In this document: piece by piece, positions 1 through 8,904 of the stretch
How the letters are laid out: every line of letters begins with the position of its first letter
Position numbering within the stretch: the stretch's first letter is position 1
Position numbers and translations under genes: made by a program
The notes under the pieces: generated by a model
The model's database searches: none
Told to the model about the DNA's origin: nothing
Seen by the model: the letters and a program-made list of their open reading frames with translations, nothing else
Origin: Thalassocella blandensis
GTDB lineage: Bacteria > Pseudomonadota > Gammaproteobacteria > Pseudomonadales > Cellvibrionaceae
Assembly (NCBI GenBank): GCA_902141825.1
Contig: CABFPG010000001.1
Coordinates: forward strand, 868,001 to 932,000
Direction of reading: 5' to 3'
Length of the DNA: 64,000 nt

Positions 1-150
1 TCCCTATTCCGTCCTTCCCAAGCTCAGTCGAATCCGCTGAAATAGCAACCGTGAATGTGACGTTGTGTTTAGTAAACACTGTTTGCCTGCATCTGACAGT
101 GAAAAATTAACATTCCCTACAAACCAATTAACCCGTATGAGGATGCCCAA

Positions 151-357
151 ATGTTCAGGAAAGACACTAAAAATACGCCTGCAAAAGACAATGATCAGCA
201 CAAACTGGAGATAATTGAGGAGGCTCTGCTGGATAGTGTATCCGGTGGGTCGGGGCTTGATTTATCGGGTATTGACCTGTCTGAGATCGACCTGCCAATT
301 ATTGAACCGCCCATTTGTGTAGGCTCCCAGTTTTGTATGATAAGAGCTTTTGAATAA
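151..357 (+). CDS. Small peptide with double-glycine leader (microcin-V-like precursor candidate)
   Basis: This 68-residue ORF starts at an ATG with a TGAGGA ribosome site about eight bases upstream. Residues 20-33 (EIIEEALLDSVSGG) look like the double-glycine leader of class II microcins; the LDSVSGG ending is identical to that of the colicin V leader as I know it. Cleavage after Gly33 would leave a 35-residue acidic core with a repeated LxLSxID-like segment (residues 37-49) and two cysteines, C56 and C62, that could form one disulfide. Such peptides are normally exported by an ABC transporter with a C39 peptidase domain; none is in the window, so export in trans or a neighbour left of the edge would be needed. 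The function is inferred only from the leader motif. It could instead be a spurious short ORF, though the ribosome site and composition argue against that. Confidence 0.55.
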   Translation: MFRKDTKNTPAKDNDQHKLEIIEEALLDSVSGGSGLDLSGIDLSEIDLPIIEPPICVGSQFCMIRAFE

Positions 358-382
358 GGGCTTTTGAATAAGAGCTTGTTGC
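341..382. repeat. 14-nt tandem duplication over the peptide gene's stop codon
   Basis: The unit TAAGAGCTTTTGAA occurs at 341-354, again with one change at 355-368, and a third degraded copy follows. The unit length is not a multiple of three, and the peptide's stop codon lies at the first junction, so the present C-terminus is set by the duplication. Confidence 0.7.
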
Positions 383-418
383 AAGCGCTAAGCGCAGCAA
401 GGACTCACCCGAAAACGG

Positions 419-444
419 GGTAAGGACGGTGATTTGTCCTTACC
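419..444 (+). terminator. Stem-loop after the peptide gene
   Basis: A perfect 9-bp stem (GGTAAGGAC / GTCCTTACC, 8-nt loop) lies about 60 nt after the stop codon. It is followed by only a weak T-rich stretch (TTATTC), so it may be a terminator or another RNA structure. Confidence 0.45.
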
Positions 445-789
445 TTATTCACCTGTAAGACCATGAATAGCCAGCTTCCACTTTTCATGTATCTTTCATA
501 ATAAAACCTATATTTTATATGGTTATATTCTTTTCAGCCTATGGTCCTGTCAAACTGTCGCGCAGACACTTCCACTTAACGCAATGCTCGACCATATGTC
601 TTGTATAAGCCCCTCAAATATTTAGACTTCATGAGGGATTTTTTACTAAAATACATCCTCCAATAAAAATCACCTATTTGGCATATCCTGTCACGCTTAT
701 CCCGCTTTGTAATATTGATTTAGCCACCCCGTAAAGGGCAACCATTGCACGCAACATTAATAAATTAAAAACACTGGAGACATTACTTA
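445..789. other. Intergenic region before the efflux operon
   Basis: About 345 bases that are AT-rich with no convincing ORF. It should hold the promoter of the RND operon, but I could not pick a clear promoter or operator, and no divergent regulator gene is present. Confidence 0.5.
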
Positions 790-1866
790 ATGAATCGCTG
801 TTTTGTCAGAGTAATCACCGTTTTACTTCTTATACATACTTCCTCTAGCTGGGCACAGACCGGTGCCGTACCAGTATTTGCTACAGTGGTTGAACGCAAG
901 CCTTTCGTCGATGAAATTGAAGCCCTCGGTACACTGCAAGCCAAGGAGAACGTCGCATTAACTTCCACCGTGACGGAGCTAGTGACCAAGGTAAATTTTG
1001 TGGATGGCCAGCGAGTAAAACAAGGCGATGTCTTAGTGGAAATGAATTCTGCAGAAGAAAATGCCCTGCTTGCCGAAGAGCGTCTTCGAATGAAAGAGGC
1101 TGAGCGCCAGGTTCACCGTTTGGAACCGCTGGTAAAGCGCAATGCCGCTTCAGAACAAGCTCTGGATGCACAACAGTTGGAACTGCAGACCGCAAAGGCG
1201 CGAATGGAAGCGATTGAGCAGCGAATTCGTCAACGTAAGATTATCGCACCGTTTGATGGTGTCCTGGGGCTACGCAACATCAGCGTCGGCACGCTTTCCC
1301 AGCCGGGTGCCCTCATCACCACCATCGACTATGACAGTGAAATGAAACTGGATTTTTCCGTGCCTGAAATTTTCCTCTCTATATTAAAGCCAGGGGTAAA
1401 TGTAGAAGCCAAAACCAGTGCCTGGCCCAACCGAGTGTTTAACGGCACTGTCGCCAGTGTTGATAGCCGAATTGATCAAGTCACACGCTCCATTGTGGTT
1501 CGTGCCATTTTGCAGAACCACCAGCACGATCTGCGCCCCGGTCTACTAATGCGGGTAAAACTTCAGAAAAATCCTCGCGAAGCGCTGGTCATCCCAGAAG
1601 AAGCGCTGGTAATTCGCGGCAATGAGCAATCCGTACTGGCTCTGGTACAACAGGGCGACAAAGTAATTGCTGAAAAGAAGATTGTCGAAATTGGCCAGCG
1701 ACGTAAAGGAGAAGTGGAAATTCTCAGCGGTCTGGAAGAAGGCATGCAGATTGTCACGCATGGCACCATTCGTATTCGACCGGGTTCCGCAGTTGATGTT
1801 CAGGCGATTGATAATAATCAGAGTCTGACAGATTTACTGAATCAGAAACAGGAGAAAGCGCTATGA
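790..1866 (+). CDS. RND efflux periplasmic adaptor (membrane fusion protein)
   Basis: A 358-residue HlyD/AcrA-type adaptor linking an inner-membrane RND pump to an outer-membrane channel. The start has a GGAGA site nine bases upstream. Residues 1-22 form a Sec signal peptide (hydrophobic VITVLLLIH, ending SSWA). The lipoyl/barrel-sandwich halves flank a short alpha-helical hairpin rich in Glu, Arg and Ala (about residues 95-140); a beta-barrel and a membrane-proximal domain follow, and the segment IIAPFDGVLGLRNISVG is typical of the family. The stop overlaps the pump start by four bases (ATGA), indicating translational coupling. No outer-membrane TolC-type gene is in the operon, so a shared TolC is likely. 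The closest named systems are of the MexGHI or VmeA/B type, but the substrate cannot be told. Confidence 0.93.
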   Translation: MNRCFVRVITVLLLIHTSSSWAQTGAVPVFATVVERKPFVDEIEALGTLQAKENVALTSTVTELVTKVNFVDGQRVKQGDVLVEMNSAEENALLAEERLRMKEAERQVHRLEPLVKRNAASEQALDAQQLELQTAKARMEAIEQRIRQRKIIAPFDGVLGLRNISVGTLSQPGALITTIDYDSEMKLDFSVPEIFLSILKPGVNVEAKTSAWPNRVFNGTVASVDSRIDQVTRSIVVRAILQNHQHDLRPGLLMRVKLQKNPREALVIPEEALVIRGNEQSVLALVQQGDKVIAEKKIVEIGQRRKGEVEILSGLEEGMQIVTHGTIRIRPGSAVDVQAIDNNQSLTDLLNQKQEKAL

Positions 1867-4800
1867 TGCTGTCGGACGTTTCAGTTAAACGTCCGGTGTT
1901 TGCCGGCGTCATTTCCATTTTATTACTCGCTTTTGGGTTTGTATCGTACGATCGTCTTTCGCTGCGTGAATATCCTGATATCGACCCTCCCATTGTGACC
2001 ATCGAAGTCACCTACCCCGGGGCTCCAGCCAATATTATCGAAACCCGCATTACCGAAATTATTGAAGAGCGTATTGCCGGAATTGAAGGTATTGAATTTG
2101 TTGAATCACAATCCAGTGACGGCGAATCCAATGTCACCATCCAATTTTCCATTAACCGCGATATTGATTCTGCAGCCAACGATGTACGCGATCGTATCGC
2201 GGGGGTTATGGATAATTTACCGGAAGAGGCAGACCCACCCGAAGTTCAAAAAGTTGATAGTAATGATGATGTCATCATCTGGCAGAATCTTACCAGTGAT
2301 CGCATGTCAGTACCCGAATTGACCGATTACGCAGAACGTTATCTGGTCGATCAATACTCCACACTAAACGGCGTTGCCCGTGTGCGCGTGGGCGGTGGTT
2401 TGAGCTATGCCATGCGAATATGGTTGGACCGTCAGGAAATGGCCGCACGCGGCTTGAGTGTCGGCGATGTCGAGAACGCACTTCGCTCAGAAAACATTGA
2501 GCTTCCTGCGGGAATTCTGGAATCCGAAGAGCGTCTGTTTAAAGCGCGAGTGGACCGAAACTTTAAAGAGCCGGAAGACTTCTCACGCCTGGTTATTGCC
2601 AAGGGCAATGATGGCTACCTGGTACGTCTGGGAGATATCGCCAAAGTCGAACTGGGGCTCGAAGAAGAGCGGACCTTTTTCCGGGGCAACAAAGTGCCCA
2701 TGGTCGGCATTGGTGTTATTCGCCAATCCACCGCTAACACGATCGACGTGGCCGATGCGGTAATTGCCCTCACCGACAGACTCAATCGAAATTTACCCGA
2801 AGGCATGTCTATCGAGCCAAGTTACAACGCTGCCGTCTTCATTAAAGCGTCAATCAAGGAGGTGTTTAACTCTCTGTTTATTGCCGTAGGCTGCGTTATT
2901 TTTGTGATCTATCTGTTCCTGGGAAGCATGCGCGCCATGTTAATTCCAGCGGTCACCGTACCTATTTCCCTGATGGCGACTTTTATTGTGATGTACGCCT
3001 TTGGCTTTTCCGTCAATCTGCTAACACTCCTGGCACTCGTGCTGGCGATTGGGATGGTGGTGGATGATGCAATTGTTATGCTGGAAAATATCGTTCGGCG
3101 CATGCATGACTATGGTGAATCGCCATTAATAGCCGCTTACAGAGGATCTCGCCAGGTGGGATTTGCTGTTATTGCCACAACCTTGGTGCTGGTTTCCGTA
3201 TTCGTTCCCATTACGTTTTTGGAGGGCGACATCGGACGGTTGTTTACTGAGTTTGCGATCACCATCGCTGCAGCCGTGTGTTTTTCATCCTTGATTGCAT
3301 TAACCCTGTGCCCGATGCTTGCATCCAAAATATTAAAGCAAACAGATTCTGACGAGAGCCACCATAGTCGACTCTCACAACGTGTAGATAATGCGGTGAT
3401 TAAAATTCGTCAACGATATTCCGCCGTCCTGCAAAGTGGTTTAAATCACCCCAAACGGGTAATTGCTATTTTTGTTCTGCTCCTGGCCGGCACTGCTGTT
3501 ATTTATCCTCGTATTGCTCAGGAATTTACCCCGTATGAAGATCGCGGTGCATTCTTTATTCTGGTGAATGGTCCCGAAGGGGCCAGCTATTCATACATTG
3601 AAGAATACATGAACGTGATTGAAGACCGTCTGATGAAATATGTGGACAGCGGAGAAGTGAAGCGTTTATTAATCCGGGCCCCTCGCGCATTTGGCAATAT
3701 CGAAAACTTTAATTCCGGTTTCGTTATTGTTCTGCTGGATGAATGGAATAATCGCCGACCCGCAGCGGACATTATGAATGATGTTCGCAAGGAGCTGGAC
3801 GACCTGCCGGGGGTACGCGGCTTCCCGATTATGCGACAGGGACTCGGAGGCGGTGCGAATAAACCCGTTCAATTTGTTATTGGCGGTCCCACCTATGAAA
3901 CTCTTGCGCAATGGCGCGATATTATTCTGCAAAAAATTGAAGAGAATAATCCCGGACTGGAAGGAATTGATACCGACTACAAAGAAACCCGACCACAAAT
4001 CGACTTCGATGTTAATTATGATCGCGCGGCAGATCTCGGCGTTACAATCAGTGACATTGGACGTACCCTGGAGACGATGATGGGCGGTCGAAGAGTAACG
4101 ACCTTCCTCGACAACGGTGAAGAATACGATGTTATTGTCGAGGGTGTACGAGAAGAACAACGTTCGTTCAGCGACGTCAGCAACATTTACGTTCGCTCCA
4201 ATCGTACAGGCCAGTTAATTCCGGTGTCGAACCTGGTGGACATTAAAGAATACGGCGCAGCAGAAACACTTTCACGTTACAACCGCATTCGAGCAATCAC
4301 TCTGGAAGCGAACCTGGCCGAAGGTTACCGTTTGGGCGATGCACTTACCTACCTGGAAAATCTGGTAAGAGAGAATTTACCCGCGGAAGCCATCATTGAC
4401 TATAAGGGACAGAGCCGAGACTTTATTACCTCCGGTGGTTCTATTTTATTTGTATTTGTGCTGGGGATTTTAGTGGTCTTTTTAGTGCTGGCTGCTCAGT
4501 TCGAAAGCTACGTCCATCCTTTGGTCATTATGCTCACCGTTCCCCTGGCCATGGGAGGGGGATTGTTCGGACTTTATCTCACCGGGAACTCCCTGAATAT
4601 TTATTCTCAGATTGGCTTGATCATGCTGGTTGGACTCGCCGCAAAAAATGGTATTCTGATTGTAGAATTTGCCAATCAGCTGCGTGATGAAGGTGTCGAC
4701 TTTGATGAAGCTTTACACGAGGCAACCGCGACACGTTTCCGCCCAATACTGATGACTGGCCTTACCACCATTGCCGGAGCCATTCCACTGGTAGTGGGAA

Positions 4801-4976
4801 GCGGTGCGGGTGCAGAAACACGCAGTGTTATCGGCGTGGTTGTATTAGCAGGGGTATTTGCCGCAACTATATTCACCCTGTTTATTGTACCGGTGGCTTA
4901 TAGTTTGATTGCCAGAAAAACAGGCTCTCCCGGTGATGTCGCCAGAAAAATTGAAATGGAAGAACAGCAGGCTTAA
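1863..4976 (+). CDS. RND multidrug efflux permease (HAE1/AcrB family)
   Basis: A 1037-residue proton-driven inner-membrane pump of the size usual for AcrB/MexB/MexF proteins. The N-terminus (LSDVSVKRPVFAGVISILLL) is TM1 of the family, followed by the first porter loop. The TM4 motif GMVVDDAIVMLENIVRRM carries the paired aspartates of the proton relay. The second half repeats the fold, with LIMLVGLAAKNGILIVEFAN in TM10 and a matching second porter loop from about residue 560. It is translationally coupled to the adaptor gene. Its last codons lie in a 22-bp perfect palindrome shared with the convergent mscL gene. It is probably an exporter of drugs, dyes or metabolites; no regulator is adjacent to help with specificity. 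Confidence 0.95.
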   Translation: MMLSDVSVKRPVFAGVISILLLAFGFVSYDRLSLREYPDIDPPIVTIEVTYPGAPANIIETRITEIIEERIAGIEGIEFVESQSSDGESNVTIQFSINRDIDSAANDVRDRIAGVMDNLPEEADPPEVQKVDSNDDVIIWQNLTSDRMSVPELTDYAERYLVDQYSTLNGVARVRVGGGLSYAMRIWLDRQEMAARGLSVGDVENALRSENIELPAGILESEERLFKARVDRNFKEPEDFSRLVIAKGNDGYLVRLGDIAKVELGLEEERTFFRGNKVPMVGIGVIRQSTANTIDVADAVIALTDRLNRNLPEGMSIEPSYNAAVFIKASIKEVFNSLFIAVGCVIFVIYLFLGSMRAMLIPAVTVPISLMATFIVMYAFGFSVNLLTLLALVLAIGMVVDDAIVMLENIVRRMHDYGESPLIAAYRGSRQVGFAVIATTLVLVSVFVPITFLEGDIGRLFTEFAITIAAAVCFSSLIALTLCPMLASKILKQTDSDESHHSRLSQRVDNAVIKIRQRYSAVLQSGLNHPKRVIAIFVLLLAGTAVIYPRIAQEFTPYEDRGAFFILVNGPEGASYSYIEEYMNVIEDRLMKYVDSGEVKRLLIRAPRAFGNIENFNSGFVIVLLDEWNNRRPAADIMNDVRKELDDLPGVRGFPIMRQGLGGGANKPVQFVIGGPTYETLAQWRDIILQKIEENNPGLEGIDTDYKETRPQIDFDVNYDRAADLGVTISDIGRTLETMMGGRRVTTFLDNGEEYDVIVEGVREEQRSFSDVSNIYVRSNRTGQLIPVSNLVDIKEYGAAETLSRYNRIRAITLEANLAEGYRLGDALTYLENLVRENLPAEAIIDYKGQSRDFITSGGSILFVFVLGILVVFLVLAAQFESYVHPLVIMLTVPLAMGGGLFGLYLTGNSLNIYSQIGLIMLVGLAAKNGILIVEFANQLRDEGVDFDEALHEATATRFRPILMTGLTTIAGAIPLVVGSGAGAETRSVIGVVVLAGVFAATIFTLFIVPVAYSLIARKTGSPGDVARKIEMEEQQA

Positions 4977-4988
4977 ATTTAAGCCTGC
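4967..4988. terminator. Perfect 22-bp palindrome between convergent stops
   Basis: The 11-nt half GCAGGCTTAAA is followed directly by its exact reverse complement. The palindrome contains both stop codons (4974-4976 for the pump, 4979-4981 for mscL) and encodes the last residues on both strands. It probably acts as a compact bidirectional terminator or mRNA 3'-end stabiliser, although long T-runs are lacking. Confidence 0.55.
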
Positions 4989-5419
4989 AATTGAGATGTA
5001 CAGTTGGGGCAGCGTGTCGCTTTGATAGAGATGCTGCTATAACAAAAAGTACAGGACTTTTGCGTCGGCGCAACGGAGGATGTGTCTTCCTTGCGCCGCA
5101 ATTGGTTAATACTGCGAACGAGAAAAAACACCGCGAACGCCACAATGGCAAAAGATAAAATATTGCTGAAAAACAGCCCGTAATTTATCGTAATTGCCCC
5201 CGCTTTTTGAGCTGCGTCCAAGGTCTCGTAGTGCTTACCGGAAAGTGTAATAAACCAATTTGAAAAGTCTACATCCCCAGTCAAAACGCTGAGCGGCGGC
5301 ATAATAATATCATTGACCAGAGACTGAACAATTTTCGAAAATGCGGCACCAATAATAATCCCGACCGCCATATCCGTCACATTTCCCCGTATCGCAAACT
5401 CCTTAAACTCTTTAATCAT
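4979..5419 (-). CDS. mscL: Large-conductance mechanosensitive channel MscL with zinc-ribbon tail
   Basis: A 146-residue MscL: an emergency osmotic release valve formed by a homopentamer in the inner membrane. The N-terminal helix and TM1 are clear (MIKEFKEFAIRGNVTDMAVG, then IIIGAAFSKIVQSLVNDIIM), the periplasmic loop spans about residues 45-78, and TM2 is about 80-102. Instead of the usual C-terminal helix bundle ending, residues 123-140 form CxxC-x10-CxxC (C123, C126, C137, C140), which looks like a small zinc ribbon. That tail would sit in the cytoplasm below the pore. The gene faces the RND operon, with two bases between stops, and lies just downstream of the GH16 gene on the same strand. 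The MscL identity is certain; the role of the ribbon is unknown. Confidence 0.95.
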   Translation of the reverse strand: MIKEFKEFAIRGNVTDMAVGIIIGAAFSKIVQSLVNDIIMPPLSVLTGDVDFSNWFITLSGKHYETLDAAQKAGAITINYGLFFSNILSFAIVAFAVFFLVRSINQLRRKEDTSSVAPTQKSCTFCYSSISIKATRCPNCTSQLQA

Positions 5420-5490
5420 CCCCTATGCTCCCAAATTAATTGTTTCATTCGGGATAATAAAGCAATTACTCAGCCAACCGCGAACTAATT

Positions 5491-7062
5491 TTATTTCGCC
5501 CGAGCGCCATCCCCCAATACAGCAATAGAATCAATAATATAAGTATCACCTGCTTTTTCACCAGGATCGATCAGGATTACGATGGAGTTGATGGACGTAT
5601 CGCGTGTTAATGCATCTTTTCGATCCGCCAGGCGAAATCGCAGGGTCTGCCACCCATCTGCGTGCTGGATGTGCGCTTCGAATTTACTATGACGCCCACG
5701 CGGATAGTTATTGGGTGTCGACACGGTACTATCTTCAAGCTGTATCAGAATGGGTTTACCAATCAGATCCGGATTCGTATTTTTAAGCTTCATAACAAAT
5801 GCCTTTTCACCAGAGAGCATGGGAGCAACATCCGGGATGGCTTTGGTGTTGCCCACAATCAGATCCCACTGAGCATCAGCTTTGCGTGTATAGTGCAAAT
5901 TACCCCGTTTAATTTTGATTTGACCGGTGTGGTAAACAATTTCCAGTTCACGTTGTTTGTCAAAGTCATCGAGCATGGTTTCAACAGGGTGGTCAGGTTC
6001 AATAAACACCGGGACCTTCAACTGATGCTGGCCGCAGGAATTTTTTACCTGCACAGAAATATCACCCTGTTTAGCTACCCCAAAATCAACTTCTACATGA
6101 TTACCGGCGCCCACCAGTTTCGCACCATTCGGCACCTGCCAACGATACTCACTCTTCTCTCCATTTTCACCAATGACCTGATAACGGGCTTTTTCGCCCG
6201 ACGCAACAATATGAGGACCTTTTATCGCAGCGCCACCCTTGTTATACACACGTACATAGTCCACTAACATATGAACGGGGAAAACCTTATCATCCACAGC
6301 ACCGCCGAGAATTCCACCGACAGCAAGGTTTAACAAAATGTGGTAGGGGTATTTATCAAAGGTCCACCATTTTTCATTACCGAGATCTTTTGGCCTTTTT
6401 ACCGCATAAATATAATCATCCACATACCAGCGTAATTCGTTAGGCTCCCACTCCAGTGCGTATGTGTGAAAGTCATCCGACCATTTTTGCGGCTGGCTCA
6501 ATACATGTTGATTTGTGAAACGACTGGTCTCTGGTGAATCTCCATAATGAATTGTCCCAAAAGCAATTCGTGTGGCTTGCCCTGTCGCCTCCATAATGTC
6601 TATTTCACCACTGGCAGGCCATTGTACATCCGGGTCAGTTGGCAGCATCCAAAATGCTGGCCAAATACCATCCCCCTCGGGAATTTTTATTCGCGCTTCA
6701 AAACGCCCAAACGTCCACTCCCCACTGCCCGGCATATTCGCCGTGCGTAAACGCGCAGAGGTATATTGTTTGTTTTTAACGCTTTCTTTTTTTGCCGTAA
6801 TAGTGAGTAAGCCATCAGCCACTTGAAAATTTTTAGCGGTATAATATTGCAGCTCTTGATTGCCCCATCCACAAATCCCATAGCTGCAACCATCTGCGAG
6901 CATTATGTCCCAGTTTTTTAGATTCAATGATGCCCCATTGAACTCATCCTGCCAAACCAGTTGCTGACACTGGTCAGTTAATGTTTTTTCCGCAGAAGCT
7001 ATCGCTGCAAAACAGCAATTGATCACCACAAAAAACCCGGTGGCAAGTAAACGAATTTTCAT
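5491..7062 (-). CDS. Secreted GH16 endo-beta-1,3-glucanase (laminarinase-like) with C-terminal accessory domains
   Basis: I place the start at the internal ATG at 7062 (523 residues), because a GAGG site lies six bases upstream and a clean signal peptide begins there (MKIRLLATGFFVV to ASA). An ATG ten codons earlier, at 7092, is possible. The GH16 domain covers about residues 28-265: WxDEF at the start, WGNQELQYYT in the substrate cleft, and the catalytic EIDIME with E153 as nucleophile and E158 as acid/base. This matches GH16_3 laminarinases acting on algal beta-1,3-glucans. An Ig/PKD-like domain (about 275-355) follows, then a region from about 360 to the end that resembles a galactose-binding-fold carbohydrate module. 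No polyserine linker is present, unlike the other GH16 at 36-37 kb. Monocistronic as far as can be seen. Confidence 0.9.
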   Translation of the reverse strand: MKIRLLATGFFVVINCCFAAIASAEKTLTDQCQQLVWQDEFNGASLNLKNWDIMLADGCSYGICGWGNQELQYYTAKNFQVADGLLTITAKKESVKNKQYTSARLRTANMPGSGEWTFGRFEARIKIPEGDGIWPAFWMLPTDPDVQWPASGEIDIMEATGQATRIAFGTIHYGDSPETSRFTNQHVLSQPQKWSDDFHTYALEWEPNELRWYVDDYIYAVKRPKDLGNEKWWTFDKYPYHILLNLAVGGILGGAVDDKVFPVHMLVDYVRVYNKGGAAIKGPHIVASGEKARYQVIGENGEKSEYRWQVPNGAKLVGAGNHVEVDFGVAKQGDISVQVKNSCGQHQLKVPVFIEPDHPVETMLDDFDKQRELEIVYHTGQIKIKRGNLHYTRKADAQWDLIVGNTKAIPDVAPMLSGEKAFVMKLKNTNPDLIGKPILIQLEDSTVSTPNNYPRGRHSKFEAHIQHADGWQTLRFRLADRKDALTRDTSINSIVILIDPGEKAGDTYIIDSIAVLGDGARAK

Positions 7063-7464
7063 AAGGAACCTCAATTCTATAATGCGCTTCATTTAAACCT
7101 GAACTTTAGACCTAGCGCGTATCTATGAACAAAAATACTGCAGAGCTGACGTACCTGTACGAGTGGACACAGGTACAAGCCCCAACTTCACACCAGATAA
7201 ACGGACATATCCATAAATAATAGACCCTGGCAAACAAAAGTGCCGACACGAAACGGCTCGAAGCGCTACAATTTTTGCCCCTCACAACAATAAAAATAGA
7301 AAACGGATAAGATCTAGAATCAAAACTGTAAAACAAGCAAACTTAAAACAGATTTAGTTATAACTTACAGCCAACAGTTGAGCGCGTCCAAACATTCTGA
7401 ATCTTTGCTGAAAAATTTCTTAAACGCTTAAAAGCGTATAGATATGAATAGAGGAAAAAGAGGG

Positions 7465-7519
7465 CTGGAAAATGAGGACTGAAAAAGGAGATCTGAAAAA
7501 TAAGTCTGAAAACGTAGTT
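7465..7519. repeat. Degenerate ~14-nt tandem repeat, four copies
   Basis: Units beginning CTGGAAAATGAGGA, CTGAAAAAGGAGAT, CTGAAAAATAAGT and CTGAAAACGTAGTT follow each other in a purine-rich stretch of the 565-bp gap between the GH16 gene and the asparaginase-domain gene. Apart from this the gap (7063-7627) shows no ORF that I trust. Confidence 0.6.
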
Positions 7520-7627
7520 GAGAAGGAAAAGCTAAAAGTTAACTCGACAAAATCATATCGGACTTCTCCACAACCTTTGCGAAAAAATCCGAAATCTATT
7601 CAAGAGCCGTAATGTAATAAAAAAACG

Positions 7628-8110
7628 CTAGCAATCTTCAAATCGCTGCGCTTCACGATTTTTTCTCACTTTATCGGCATCAAATACTTTACCGTTCATC
7701 GCGATATACACACCAGGCGGCAGAATCTGCGTGGCTGCAACGGCATAGCCTACATTAAAGATGGCGTCGGTAGAGCGCAGCCTTGCTGGCTGCATAGCAC
7801 CAGTGAGTACAATGGTTTTATCTGTAAACCCTTGTAATACAGACGCAGTTTTTACCATGGTATCCGTACCGTGGGTAATGAGGATGCGCTTGTCGCTACA
7901 AGCTGCAACTTTACTTTTTATCAGCTCTCGGTCTTCATCATCCAACTCAAGACTATCTTTTCGCAATACGGATTCAATATCACTTTTAAACCCAACACCC
8001 GCTTCATTAAAAATTTCATTTATCGTCGATTCACCAATCTGAAACTGACTTTGTGCATCAAAATACACTTTGTCTATCGTACCACCGGTGGTCAATATTT
8101 TTATATCCAA
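7628..8110 (-). CDS. Short asparaginase-domain protein (160 residues), TTG start
   Basis: The protein corresponds to the N-terminal half of type I/II L-asparaginases. It begins DIKILTTGGTIDKVYFD (nucleophilic Thr in TGGTID) and has the second catalytic motif ITHGTDTM (T-D pair). The C-terminal half of full-length asparaginases (about 330 residues) is absent, but 160-residue stand-alone versions are a known widespread family. I choose the TTG at 8108-8110 because GGAG lies seven bases upstream and homology begins exactly there. The open frame extends 46 codons further, but that extension is composition-poor and unlike the family. The product is probably cytoplasmic; whether it hydrolyses asparagine cannot be told. 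No operon partners. Confidence 0.85.
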   Translation of the reverse strand: MDIKILTTGGTIDKVYFDAQSQFQIGESTINEIFNEAGVGFKSDIESVLRKDSLELDDEDRELIKSKVAACSDKRILITHGTDTMVKTASVLQGFTDKTIVLTGAMQPARLRSTDAIFNVGYAVAATQILPPGVYIAMNGKVFDADKVRKNREAQRFEDC

Positions 8111-8904
8111 GTTGTATCTCCAAAACCTTTTATAAGCTATATCATCATGCCTTTTGTACCGGCAAAGCCATACAAGAAATTTGCATATTGTTTTAATTCG
8201 CTCAATGCTATTGCGAATAGATGTGAAGACACATGGAAAGCTGTGCAATTATCAGTAGTATATTGACCTTATCATTGCCAGCTTTAGCTCACATTAATAT
8301 CATGAATTCGGGAATTCAGCGCTTTCACAAGGGACACATTATAGGTGGAACATGGCATTATGCTCAACCTTGCATGCCAACCTCCTGTGGGACCAGAAAA
8401 AACTCTGATAATACTGGGGCATAACTTCATTAAAACACCGACAAGCCGATAAGAAGATGAGCTACGGCTTGAATTTTGAGGGGGAGGGTAAAACACTTCA
8501 GAACATTGATCGGAAAACTGAGGCACTAAATGGGGTTCCGGGGCCATCTTCTCGTAATTTGCAGATTTAATCAGGCCGCCATTCATTGGCCGTTTTCAAC
8601 ATCTCATAATCAAGAGCATCAGCTCGTCCCACCGCTTCCTTGTTTGCATCCAGCAGCAAAAGTATAAAAACCTTTCATCACGCTTGCCAATAAATTTTAT
8701 GGCTCCTACCAAATAAAACCCTTGGTTGTATTCACACCAAACGTTTGATATCGCATTTAATCCCCACTCGGATAGATCTGGATGCATATTTCTAGTTTGC
8801 GTATGGTGGCAAAGCGGTTGTAATGAAGGCTTTAGGATGCTCCGGGTTTTCGCAAGCTCATATGGCTTATACGGAGATTAATACCCAGCCAGGATTTGAC
8901 AGGA
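8111..8904. other. Long intergenic region without recognised genes
   Basis: Nearly 800 bases without a supportable gene. Two minus-strand ORFs (8284-8586, 100 aa; 8596-8787, 63 aa) lack ribosome sites and family resemblance. Because a strong plus-strand terminator follows at 8905-8943, an untranslated RNA could end there. A CTCCG...CGGAG pairing around 8839-8876 lies just upstream. Confidence 0.4.

Noticed and set aside
3669-4160. 163-codon minus-strand ORF inside the RND pump gene
   Set aside because: It is antisense to a well-conserved pump domain, lacks a ribosome site and has no family resemblance.
5662-6267. 201-codon plus-strand ORF inside the first GH16 gene
   Set aside because: Antisense to the accessory domains of a convincing enzyme; no ribosome site or recognisable motif.
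8284-8787. Two minus-strand ORFs of 100 and 63 codons as possible transposase remnants
   Set aside because: No transposase motif, terminal repeats or ribosome sites could be recognised; only the lack of other genes made them tempting.
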